From the NCBI GenBank assembly GCA_000226015.1, contig JH152763.1, positions 213,430 to 277,429 on the forward strand: a stretch of DNA of 64,000 nt, read 5' to 3'. Origin of the DNA: Mnemiopsis leidyi (lineage: Eukaryota; Ctenophora; Tentaculata; Lobata; Bolinopsidae). The notes beneath the pieces were generated by a model that was not told the DNA's origin, searched no databases, and saw only the letters and a list, made by a program, of their open reading frames with translations. Shown one piece after another: positions 1-10,600 of the stretch. The number at the start of each line of letters is the position of its first letter. Position 1 is the stretch's first letter. Position numbers and translations under genes: made by a program.

Positions 1-273
1 TCCTACGCCATTTATAACTTAGGTTATAAAGAATCCCATGAAAATTTTGCTCATTTTTTGCTAACTTCAAGTGGGTTTTTCGTCCAATGCGTGTTCTTAA
101 AAATCGGGTTTAGGCATCCAAAACCGATTTATTTTAGGTAATTTTAAAAGTTATAATGTTTCCAAGTGGGGCACGAAAGGTCGACCTTTTTCAACCCCCC
201 TTAAGTTTGTGAATATGAAGTTTCTTTATTCTAGTTTTATGTGATAAACTGGATCCAAGGATTGTAGTTTTAC

Positions 274-565
274 CAAATTTAGAGGAGAGGTCGTATGTCA
301 CTTTAATGTTTTTTATCTCAGCTTCTGTTAGTGGGAAATCTGCTGCCATCCCTGAAATTTTGTAGTATGGCTTCTGAGACCTGAGTTTGTTTCTCAAATC
401 AAATAGCGACTGGATTCAAGAAGGATGAAAAATCTAATTTAGTTAGAATCCGAAGCAGCAAGTTTGGTTAATATACCAAATCGCTAAACTCAAACCTGAA
501 AGAACAACTTTCTTCTTGGTCGTCTTCTTCTTTTTTCCTCTAGTTTTCGGACGTTTCCCAGGCAT
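274..565 (-). CDS. Possible 5' end of a divergent EF-hand (light-chain or centrin-like) gene, partial
   Basis: Two phase-compatible exons read leftward. Exon 1 (565-496) starts at an ATG and encodes a very basic N-terminus beginning MPGKRPKTRGKKKK and ends at a GGTTTG donor in phase 1. Exon 2 (351-274) follows a TTTCAG acceptor and gives MAADFPLTEAEIKNIKV followed by TYDLSSKFG, ending at a GGTAAAA donor in phase 1. The pattern LTEAEI...YDL...G resembles the first helix and loop of calmodulin, centrin and myosin regulatory light chains (LTEEQ...FDLFDKDG). A lysine-rich leader is also common in regulatory light chains and centrins. The loop residues that would bind calcium are replaced (S, F), so this hand would not bind calcium. 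No third exon is evident before the window edge. The family call is inference; the exon structure is plausible but unproven. Confidence 0.33.
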
Positions 566-3500
566 AGCTGATACGTAAAAATTATTAAATTTAAGTAAAC
601 GATTAATCGTATTAGAAATAAATAATCGAACAATAAAGATCAAGGAGATACACGACAAATTAAGTGCATTGCTACGTGACACTGCTAGAACCAGCGCACG
701 CGACACCTCTAGCAGTAGCAGTCCCGCGTAGGAGACCTGTCATTTGTATAGGTTTAGACGTAATGGGGACTTCTATTGTTTAAAATTCCAGGCCATGGCT
801 TGTTATCTTTATTGATATGCCTATTGTTAGAGCTTCTATTGTGTAAGGATATTTTTACGCGTTGAAATTCTTCATAATTGCTTTCCAAAAGCAAAGGTTC
901 GACGAATATGGCCTGAGGTCAACATGGTTTCAAATGCCGACTTGAGATATATAACATTTTAGTGTTGCATAGAATTATTTCACTCAATTGTGTAGATAAT
1001 CTCTTTGTACTATTTTTCAGAAAATTGTGAATCAAATTTGTCCGTCCATTGGTATTGTGCAAGATGTTAGATGTAGTTCAAGACTTACTATAACACTTGA
1101 CAGCTTTGTGTAGTAAGAGCTGCGGTATTTTAAATCTTCATAATCTTGATATGAGACATTAAGCTGACGCACGTATTTAACATCACAACAAACGGTGATA
1201 GGGAGCTACGCATCTAGGTTCCTAAGAAGGCCCCTGATTAAGCTAAGAATTTGTCTGAAATAGAATAAATTTTATGACGTAGTAACAAAGTTTCAAAATA
1301 GATGTCAAATATTTGTCGCAACTCAAAATATGTATGAACTTTATTGATTTTTCGCAAGGAAAGTGTGCAAAATGCCCCAAATGATAATACTGTTTGTGTA
1401 ACAGTGTTACAGTATGTACTCTTTTTTTGCATTTGAAGGCCCTATTCGTTATTATGAACAGTTTCATAGGTGGCAGCATAGTATAAACATTACATTTATA
1501 CGTGTGATAACACGAAAAGAAAGGTATTAAAACTATTAGCTCAAGTAATGTTTTCCTAGAGTTTAATACTGAAAGCATCGAATGTCGAAAAAGAAACCTC
1601 TATGAAAACTTGAGAAGGATCAATTTAACAGAGCGTGAAAAAGCCACGGCAGTAGCTCGCTAGTACATAGCTAATAATTGTAACCCATGGTGACACAAGA
1701 GACTCGATTTTCTCGGTGTTACTTTGTGCTTCTTAATGGCCATTAACATCACAGTTCTTTATTGGAGTTTCAGTAAATCGTATCATGTTGTATACGCAAT
1801 CACGCCCCGGTACATGGGCTACTTCAAGGATTCAAACTTGATCTCAGATCGCTGCGCTGTGATCTGGGGAAGCTTGAGGGAAGAAGACGAAGCGGGGATG
1901 AAGTTTGGAATAGATTCGAAAGTTCGAGTTGGTATTCCAGAATTGTCCTAATATTAACAATGAGCACCCTACATATAGCATGGAAGTATCTTAAGACAGA
2001 GCAGATCGTTAGACGTTAATATATTGAGTTTAGAAACTAGTTCAACACTACAAATAAATACATTTATTGAGTGTTATGTCCTGATGACGGTGTTGTTACG
2101 GTGTTGTTACACAGAAATATATAGATGAATTGTTATTAAAATCCTTGTCTACCACTCGAGTCAAGAAGAGAATGATAAAAACCACGTTAAACTCAGTTTC
2201 TTATGCGACTCATAAACAATTATCCGATCATTCAGTTAAGATCAAATATTTGTTGGTTATACTTCTACATCATCAACCGTATAATTCTTTGAATTTTGAC
2301 TCGTGCTATTAGGGTTGGTCAGATAATTTTTTTCTTAATATTTCTGTCGTTTTCTGAGGATGCAATTTTATCCGTACTATTGTCAGGGTCATCAAGTACA
2401 TAGTCAAGAAAATGAATTGTTCACATTAATATATGATCATACTTTAATGCATTGTGCTTCCATTGTTTCATGAATTCAGAAATTTCCAGTCTCTTTTTCT
2501 GGCAACTTTTGCTTTGAGTAGCAAACTTCAAAATTCTACATCTCCCCTTTTTCCATTTTGTGTATGAGACCATCGCAAACACTTTACCTCTAAGGAAGGC
2601 GCTTTTTTCTCCTCAAATTAGTAAAAATAGTTTTTTTTAAAAATAATACTCATTGCTCCTGGATCTTGTGTGTAATTTTTGATTAATTATGTGCCAAATT
2701 TTTATTTTAGAGTAGCGCTTTGTTGCAAGGAGCCCGTCCTCCGAACGGGATTCCATGTAGGAATAGAAAGGTGTTTAAGTTTGACATAATAAATGATTAA
2801 TCTTGGCTTAACGGTTTTTGAAACCACCTGCGAATCGAGTTTTGAAGCTCTAAAACGGTTCATCTTTGGACATTTTTATATGAATTGCATTACCGAATTC
2901 AAACCGTTTTCCTAATTTATTATACAAATGATCACGCTTTATAAGTAGTAAGATAATAGAAAATGACCTAGTGTAAGAATCGTTTTCCAATAATAATACA
3001 GAATTGTCCCAACGAAATCAAAAATCGCCAAGAAATGTATCAGATTCTGTAACCATTGAATTGAAAAGACATGCTATACCTGAGACCTCTTGATGAAATA
3101 GAAATCGTTCATAAAGATGAGCGCTGATGCACCTGTTGGATTGTAATAACTTACTTAGGCTTACCAATTTACGGGTGCTAGGAATGACTTGATAGAGTGG
3201 TAGTGCTCTACACTAAATTTTAAGTTTCATTCTGGTTGAGATGCACCAGCTTGCGCAGCACTGGCTACTGTAATTCTATACTCAGACGGGTGCCTATCGC
3301 CTATGGGCATCTTATACATAAAATGTAAAATATAAGTTAAGATATTGAGCATAGACAGTAGCTTCACTATGTGAAATAATGTACAGTTTACACAAATCCA
3401 ATAAATGATCGCTCGTTTATGTTTGTTAATAAATGGCAGTCTAACTTAGACGTGATCTAACTTACTTAGAGTTACTTACTTAGACTTTGATTATGTAATT

Positions 3501-3632
3501 AAGATGGTAGAGCACGTTTTTCGTTTATTTATTTACAATGCTGCACATTTTTTACAATTGGTGTTTTAGATCATGTTAGTCTGAGTGATACTTGAGTTAT
3601 TTACCTTACATTCATCGCCAGTTGCCAAGGAT
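566..3632. other. AT-rich intergenic stretch, no gene seen
   Basis: No open frame here shows protein-like composition, splice-phase partners or a recognisable motif on either strand. No tRNA-like or strong repeat structure was noticed. It separates the putative EF-hand gene, which is transcribed leftward, from the rightward GPCR. Confidence 0.6.
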
Positions 3633-4643
3633 ATGACAAACGATACTGATTCCAAAGATCTGAATTTGAACATCACTCAAGTTATTCCTCTTGGTATCTT
3701 TTGTTTCTTCATGATCTTCTTCGGGTTGCTAGGAAACGGGACAGTTCTATACTCATCCATTAGATACAACTCAATTAGACTTGACAAAATCTCGCTCATT
3801 TTCGTGAAAAATTTAGCAGCAGCTGACATCTTCTATACAATCTTTGCAATATTTCCCAACTTCATAACCTTCTCTGCTAGAAGATGGGTTCTGGGTCCAG
3901 GATGGTGTTTCGTTAGTGCCCAGCTTAGCTTCATCCCAGGCCTGGCTAATATCTTGATCGTGCTCTGTATCACTCTCTATCGGCTGATTCTGGTGGTGTC
4001 ACCATTTCATATCACCCGGTGCCACACTGCACGTGCTATTGCTGGAACACTCTGGATAATAGGCATTATCTTCACTCTTGCTGTGGGAATCGTCTTCAAG
4101 GCCAAATCCATTTTCAATCCAGACAACGGGACGTGCATCTCTTCTATCTACGACGATCCTGCAGCAAAGACAGTCGTGAACATCTTCACCATGGTGTTCG
4201 TGATGCTGCCCATGTTGCTGATCACCCTGACCAACCTCGCCCTCTGCGTTATAGCTTGCAGACACTCCAGAAGTGACAGGATTATGGTGGACAAACGGAA
4301 AAACCGCCGAAACAAGGGTCTCGTCATGATCTGTCTCCTGTCAGGAATGTTTGTAACCAGCTGGCTGCCCTACATAATCTACAACTCCATCAAGACGAGA
4401 ACCTCGGTCGTCTCTCAGGAGCTGGACATCCTATCTTTCCACTGCATCTTCATTAACTCCTTCGGGAACCCCATTCTCTACTCGCTGACAAACAAGCGCT
4501 TTGGGAAGTACGTCAAGGGCATGATTCTGGCTCTAATCAAATGTGACAGAAAGATCTCTTACAGGCAGTCTGTTTCCAGAGACCTTATCAGAGTCGACTC
4601 CTTAGCGACCGACAAACTTGGACAGTCGTCAACAAGTGTTTAA
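3633..4643 (+). CDS. Rhodopsin-class G protein-coupled receptor, intronless
   Basis: A 336-residue seven-helix receptor in one exon. The first in-frame ATG (MTNDTDSKDLNLNITQ) is chosen; it gives a short extracellular N-terminus with two N-glycosylation sequons (NDT, NIT). Helices lie near residues 20-42, 55-76, 96-120, 136-156, 182-207, 229-251 and 266-285. Class A landmarks are N35 in LLGNGT, D65 in LAAAD, C92 paired with C168 of loop 2, P246 in SWLP of helix 6, and NPILY at 279-283 in helix 7. The DRY box is replaced by LYRL (115-118), keeping only the arginine. Helix 6 has S-W-L-P instead of C-W-x-P. Intracellular loop 3 is basic, as expected for G protein contact. The ligand cannot be told. 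Single-exon structure is common in lineage-expanded invertebrate receptors. Confidence 0.93.
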   Translation: MTNDTDSKDLNLNITQVIPLGIFCFFMIFFGLLGNGTVLYSSIRYNSIRLDKISLIFVKNLAAADIFYTIFAIFPNFITFSARRWVLGPGWCFVSAQLSFIPGLANILIVLCITLYRLILVVSPFHITRCHTARAIAGTLWIIGIIFTLAVGIVFKAKSIFNPDNGTCISSIYDDPAAKTVVNIFTMVFVMLPMLLITLTNLALCVIACRHSRSDRIMVDKRKNRRNKGLVMICLLSGMFVTSWLPYIIYNSIKTRTSVVSQELDILSFHCIFINSFGNPILYSLTNKRFGKYVKGMILALIKCDRKISYRQSVSRDLIRVDSLATDKLGQSSTSV

Positions 4644-5536
4644 ACTCAATGAAACTGCTCTGTTTGGACTGGCGAGTTGATTTTTTAGGACAAAACTCGA
4701 TTGTTTTATGTTTACAAACTTTAATACCTCAGATAAATAATTTGTGTAATATATAACTGCATAGATCCAATTCAAGGCCATATCACAAGAGGCAATAGAG
4801 AAGTAGACTCAAAATGAGTTATAGAACTGACTGCTGACTGCCCTGAACTCTTTAAGTCTACTTACAATGTGCTACTTGATCGGCCGCACAATATGTGTAC
4901 TTAAACATGGAAGTACCATGCATATTATGTGTTAAATAGTTTACATAGTTCTGCACTTGACCCGTTGACAGTGCTGGGTAGTGGGTGCTGATTGACCTAA
5001 TAATTCAATTTGGTCTCCAATTGGCCATTTTACTTTTTTCATCATTTTCATTTATTTGTTAGATCATGAATGAAATTGTGTTTTTTACTGAACTTTCTAT
5101 CTGTTTACTAATTTTGGTACGTTACATTTTAGAATCATTTAAGCGATCAATTTGTTAATTTTTGATTTTAATAGTTATTCTAATTCACATTTTACCAATT
5201 GCAACTGGTTAATTTTTTATTTCATAATCGTTATCAAATAATGTAATCCATCATTGTATACCGCGATAACCCAAAATTACAATTTCTAAATTATAAAGAT
5301 AAGGGAAATTTCAAGAACCATAAGAAAAAACCGGAAGTGGAACTACAAGTTCATTTTCTAAATCAAAATTAGCATTTTTCAAACTTTCCGTTGAAAATTG
5401 TTATGTTTCCATAGAATGTTTAAAGCGCAACATAATATAATATACATAATATAATATAGTAGTGCCACTTTTGCACCTATTGCTTCATGTCGGAGCGAAA
5501 ATGTAACGTAACACTCAAAACATTTCTTTAATCCTT

Positions 5537-5848
5537 ATGGTACTCATGTTGGTATGTGTGCTAATACTACTAATACTACTGACTACTGTTGGAGAAGTTC
5601 ATAAACTGAGATATGATGTTTCAGGAACAAGCGAGAGACGCGCAGCAACGCAGCACGTGTTTAATAATCTGCACGTGCCAACCATCTGTACCAAAAATAG
5701 CTGCTTACCACGCCATTACAGAAGTATTACAGACGCCAGGCTGCATGCTAGGCTGCAGTCTAATGAAGTTGCGGCACGAGGTAAGAGCTGGCTGTCGTCT
5801 GTATTATTAACAGAGTTTCTCCAAACTGCGAGAGAGAAAAGGTTTTAA
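5537..5848 (+). CDS. Possible small secreted protein or peptide precursor (103 aa)
   Basis: The frame opens at a true ATG with a strongly hydrophobic leader (MVLMLVCVLILLILLTT) that looks like a signal peptide, followed by a polar, arginine-rich remainder with two cysteines, a dibasic RR near residue 34 and a KR at the C-terminus. An AATAAA signal sits only 7 bases after the stop codon (5855-5860), and a TATA-rich tract lies about 80-100 bases upstream. Together these would suit a compact single-exon gene for a secreted peptide. I recognise no family, there are no amidated repeat units typical of neuropeptide precursors, and a frame of this length can occur by chance in this background. Confidence 0.28.
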   Translation: MVLMLVCVLILLILLTTVGEVHKLRYDVSGTSERRAATQHVFNNLHVPTICTKNSCLPRHYRSITDARLHARLQSNEVAARGKSWLSSVLLTEFLQTAREKRF

Positions 5849-5854
5849 AGTCAC

Positions 5855-5860
5855 AATAAA
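5855..5860 (+). terminator. AATAAA polyadenylation signal after the small ORF
   Basis: The hexamer lies 7 bases beyond the stop of the 103-aa frame. It supports that frame only weakly, since AATAAA is common in AT-rich DNA. Confidence 0.25.
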
Positions 5861-7362
5861 TTTGTCTTAAAACTTTGATTTGTCTCTGAAATTTTCCCGG
5901 ATACCCGGCCCATAGTTCGCATTTTCCTTTCTTAGCGTAGCTTGATTACTTTTGATTGATTACTGTCTCCATATAATTCGAGATTCCCGTTCTTACACAT
6001 ACTATGCTGCACAACGTTCGTCAACTTAGGAGCTTATGATTAGCAAAAGTTATCTACCGCTTACCGACTCCCAAATCCCAATGTTACAGCACCCCGTTAC
6101 GATAAATTCGGTGATTAGCTAATGGAGATAAACATCAGTGTTAAAATATATTGAGCACTACAAGCTGTGCCTCAGTCTTCGTTTAGCCTCGATTAATCGC
6201 AGATTGTTAAAAGTTAGAGCAATAGTCAAATTCCCGTTTCATCCTGCCCTCATGACTCCTGAGTCCTGGGGTTAGCGTCATAGAATTACCCTACTTGGTA
6301 ATGAAGAACTCGCGATCTTTTCTCCATGTACTGTGTTCCATATAAGTGATGCTGTTAAAGTGAACTCAAAGTTTATTTACTTTTGGGACTTATACTTAGT
6401 TATCCAATATTTTTCTTTTTCTGTTACTTTATTCTTAAGCTTATTGAGACTTTTCCCCTGTTAAATGACGTTAAATGTACTATTTTCTATGACGACAAAA
6501 TTTTAACTTAGTCATTTAGTAACTCCAGTTTTATGGGCTCCCTTCCTGAATAACTAAGTTAAAGAACTGACAACTGCACTTCCCCTCTATGCAACGCTTT
6601 CGTAACTTCCTGTATCAACTCAAGCTTTTAGGCTCTTGATGGGTTATTCTTAAACTATATAAGTGAAGGACCCCCTTATCCTTATTTCTGTCACACACTG
6701 CTGAGGTTTTCCTCAATGTTCTTCGATGCTTCAATACTTAATAGTTTGACTTTGAAAATCAATCATTTTGCCCATTTGTATATCCATTTACCATTCCTGA
6801 ACGGCTAAATTTGCTTTAAAGTATTCTCCGAGGATGTTTTGATAGAGCAACTTAATTGTCTAACTTGCTGACTTGGTAACCTTGCTGGCAAAATATGTAG
6901 AAGTTGTAAAACATTTTAATTTATCTCTTCCAACCCCCCTACAAACATTTTAATTCCTCGAGTATCTCCCGGTAGTATCATTAGAGAACTTGCGAACTTT
7001 CAGTTGGTTTGCCGGCTACTGGACTTTGACTTGCTAATGCGATAATAAGATGTTTTATGGTGAACACTGGGCAATCAGTTTTGTGATAAACATATATGGA
7101 TAATTCTGCGGGTCTTTCACATAACAGGCCAGACAAAGGTCGAAAAATTTTTGTTCAATCTTCCAATTCCGATAACAACTGAAATCTTCCCCTCTACATT
7201 AAAAAATCCTATACTACCAAAGCTAAGGCTGAGCAAATTTGAAGACCAAAAAGTAGACACGCTCCTCTGTCGCCTTGCTGATCTGTGTTTTTAGTCGGTA
7301 TTCTTATTCAAGTTTATCTCTTTTTCACGCCATGTCTCAAAGTTATAGAAGCAAACCGCGGC

Positions 7363-7655
7363 AACGCGACTTTTTAACCCGCGACTTCTTGACCCTCGAC
7401 TTTTTACCCGCGACTTTTTACCCGCGACTTTTTACCCTGCGACTTTTATCCCGTGACTTTTTGCCCTGCGACTTTTATCCCGTGACTTTTTGCCCTGCGA
7501 CTTTTATCCCGCGACTTTTTGCCCTGCGACTTTTATCCCGCGACTTTTATCCCGCGACTTTTTGCCCTGCGACTTTTATCCCGCGACTTTTATCCCGCGA
7601 CTTTTTGCCCTGCGACTTTTATCCCGTGACTTTTTGCCCTGCGGGGTAAAAAGTC
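7363..7655. repeat. Minisatellite built on GCGACTTTTT[A/G]CCC, ending in an inverted unit
   Basis: Sixteen or so back-to-back copies of a 14-17 bp unit (GCGACTTTTATCCC alternating with GCGACTTTTTGCCCT), giving a higher-order period of about 30 bp. The last stretch (about 7640-7655) reads GCGGGGTAAAAAGTCG, the reverse complement of the unit, so the array closes on itself as a hairpin. Open frames across it are repeat artefacts. Confidence 0.9.
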
Positions 7656-10600
7656 GTATACCCCAAACCGCTTATCGGCTACAGTTCTAACAGTTCCCAT
7701 ACCTATACTTTTAAGTGTAATACTGTAATACCTTGGTCAAAGTTTAAACTCAATGTTCGCATTCTCTCCGTCTACTTTGGCCTATTTGGAAATTCAATAC
7801 ATGGATCGTTTAGTGCTATTCCCTACTTATGGTCGCGGGAATTTTATTTGAAATAACCGGTATCTGCGGTTGGCATAGCCAGAATAAGCGCGGCGTTTTC
7901 TACTTCTCTCAAAGTCACCTGTGCTTAAGATCATCATGAAAATTGTAGTAAAATTCCAGACTTAGATCGTCGTATAATCACTTAGACTACAAACTTGGCC
8001 AAGATACAGCTGTGCTGGGCGTGATTACATTAAGATATCCCATCGTTATAGTTTGAGTAAGAATTGTGATAAGTAAATCTCTGCTGGCACAGTGGCCACC
8101 GCGACAGTGCTTGTTTGTTCTCCTGTCTACCGCCCTATATCCTATGTTACTGTCAAGAAAATTATCGTCCAATTCGTGCGACGAGATATATTTTTTCTTG
8201 GCTCACATTTGGACTCCAACCTGGTCAATATCCCCTAATTTATACCATCTATTGTCCATTCCAGAGCTTCCTTTTGTGTCCCCGGCGTCTTGCCTTCGCG
8301 CTGAAAACTTTGATGTCCTCTGAATCAGTTGTTGAGCAGCTTGCATGACCGAAATCAAAACACATGTAGGGCTTAGAGTTCTGTACCCATAGAAATTCTT
8401 TAGACTTGTATCATAGCATTGTGATTACGAAATTTGCATAAAGGATGCCCATTCTTGCCCAGATGTAGATTTATAGGTAATCATCTGTATTTGTAGTAAG
8501 ACCATTTTGAAATGTTATACTCAGCCCGGCTAAGTTTGTCATATCCGAATTTTATCGTCCTTTATTTTTGTAGCGTTAGTTCCATATAATATTAGGATAT
8601 GGAGCCCTTCAGTTTAGGTCTCTGTGCCTGTAACACGGACAAGCAAACTCTGTGTCTTAACTAACACTTTCTAGGACTTCATTTCCTTTGCTTAGTTTAA
8701 ATGTCAAATGGGACGACACACCATAGTTAATCGATACATGAACTCCTCGCACTGTTTAATGTTTAAGCGAAGTTAGACAAGTTTCTAATTTAAACACTTT
8801 TCATGTTAAATTCTCCGCGAAATCATGGCGGGGTTTAACGTACTTCTACCCATCGTCAGGTGTGAAAATAGCGGGAGGTCGTACAGAACTGTAGGAGCTC
8901 CCAGGGACAGGTGCACTATAGCACGATTTTCTTTGACCATTGATCCGACATTATTTTACCTTACTTTTTGCCTCAACTATAGTTTTACATTTAAACATCC
9001 TTTTTTATGGAGTCCCCTATCGATTGATAACTAATTTAACTATTTTTACTGCGACTTACCACTAATCAGATAATTCCTCCACCATCACGCTTCAAGTCCG
9101 TGAATGTTCTGTCATATCTGTCACTGATTCTCACTCGGCTCTAGCTCTGGCTCGTCTAGAATTTTCACGTCTAATAATGAGCACGAGAATGACGGTTTAA
9201 AATCAACTTATCGGTCTTACTCAGTCGGTGGAGTGCGGGTGCTCATTTTCACTTAGTGGGGTTACCTTTTTGCCCTGTGTACTCTGCTGGAATGTTTTGA
9301 TTGAATAAATCGGTATGTGCGGTGACCTGTACTCGTTTGATAACGTATTCTATATTAGATTATGGCTGATTTGTACTTCCAAAGCAGCTCTGTCCCCAGC
9401 AAGACTTTTATCAGACTTTCATTAAACCTGGTTTTAAACGTGTCGCCGTGTTTGCACCAGACGATTAGTATTTTATAGGCGTCAATTTGTAAGTTTGCCT
9501 CGATTGTTCCCTGACTTAAACTGGGAAGCACGATTATTATCACGGCGTCCGCTTTAAAATGTACGCTTAAAACGTACGATTGAAAAGTAAGCTTTAAACG
9601 TACGATTGAAATGACGCTTTAAAATTAGTTTTCTCTTGATGCTTCGCCAAACCTACTGTAAATGGAATTCTTACAAGCATTCAACAAAAGACCTGGCTCA
9701 TTAGTTTTTAATGTTGCGTATGAGAAAAACTGATGGATTGTAATAAAACCATTACAACCGATATAGGTCACCAACGTCTGCTAATAAAACAACGTTACTT
9801 CACTCAATGTCTCATTAATAGGCCCTCACTATCTCACTTCTATTTCTCACACTGCACATATCGTTGTCCGATGAGGAATTGGAGTCAAGAGACGGGTATT
9901 TGAACGCGGCTTGCTATTACGATTATGATTTACCTTCCACGCCTATAATTCGTAGATCCTTTTCCCACTCTTCTCAAATACTTCCACTATAATTCTTGTA
10001 TTTGTAAGCACCTACTTGAGTCCCATACTAAGACCTCTAAAACTCTTTTGTTGATGACCTGACGTTCTTTTTTCTTTGATCTTTTGTTTCCAAGCAGAGT
10101 ACAGCCGGGATTCACATTATCCTTTATCCCTTCCTTGACTATCCATTCCACCTTAAGTACCGAGCTCGATTATGAAATCAGATCCACACTATACTAGTTC
10201 CTTCCCCATGTGCATTGTGCATGATTTAAATTCATCGTTTTTAGCCATCTTTTCCAATATTAGAATGTTAATTGTTAATTGCGAATGAAGGTACTCTGCA
10301 ATCATTGCAATTTTGGTGCCAACATTAACTCATTAATCTATAACCTACCTGAATCATTCTATCACTTTCATCAAGCTACATGATACAGAATGTAATCTCC
10401 GTTCGGGCTACTATGATGGTAATAGTATTTCATGGCTTTTCTGGTATGCTCGATGCTATTTCTTTTATGCTAACCGCATTATCATTTGGGACTAATCGGT
10501 AAAAGTATCGCACGACTCTATTTTTGCAGCACGATTATTGCATAATTTTATCGCAAACAACTGTTTGAGTCCGTATTCCGTAAGTTAGCGTGTATTTCAT

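Noticed and set aside
7275-7690. Repetitive Phe/Leu/Pro-rich frames of 66-124 codons
   Set aside because: They are translations of the minisatellite without independent coding evidence.
8825-9034. 69-codon frame starting at a true ATG
   Set aside because: No motif, signal peptide, splice partner or poly-A context supports it.
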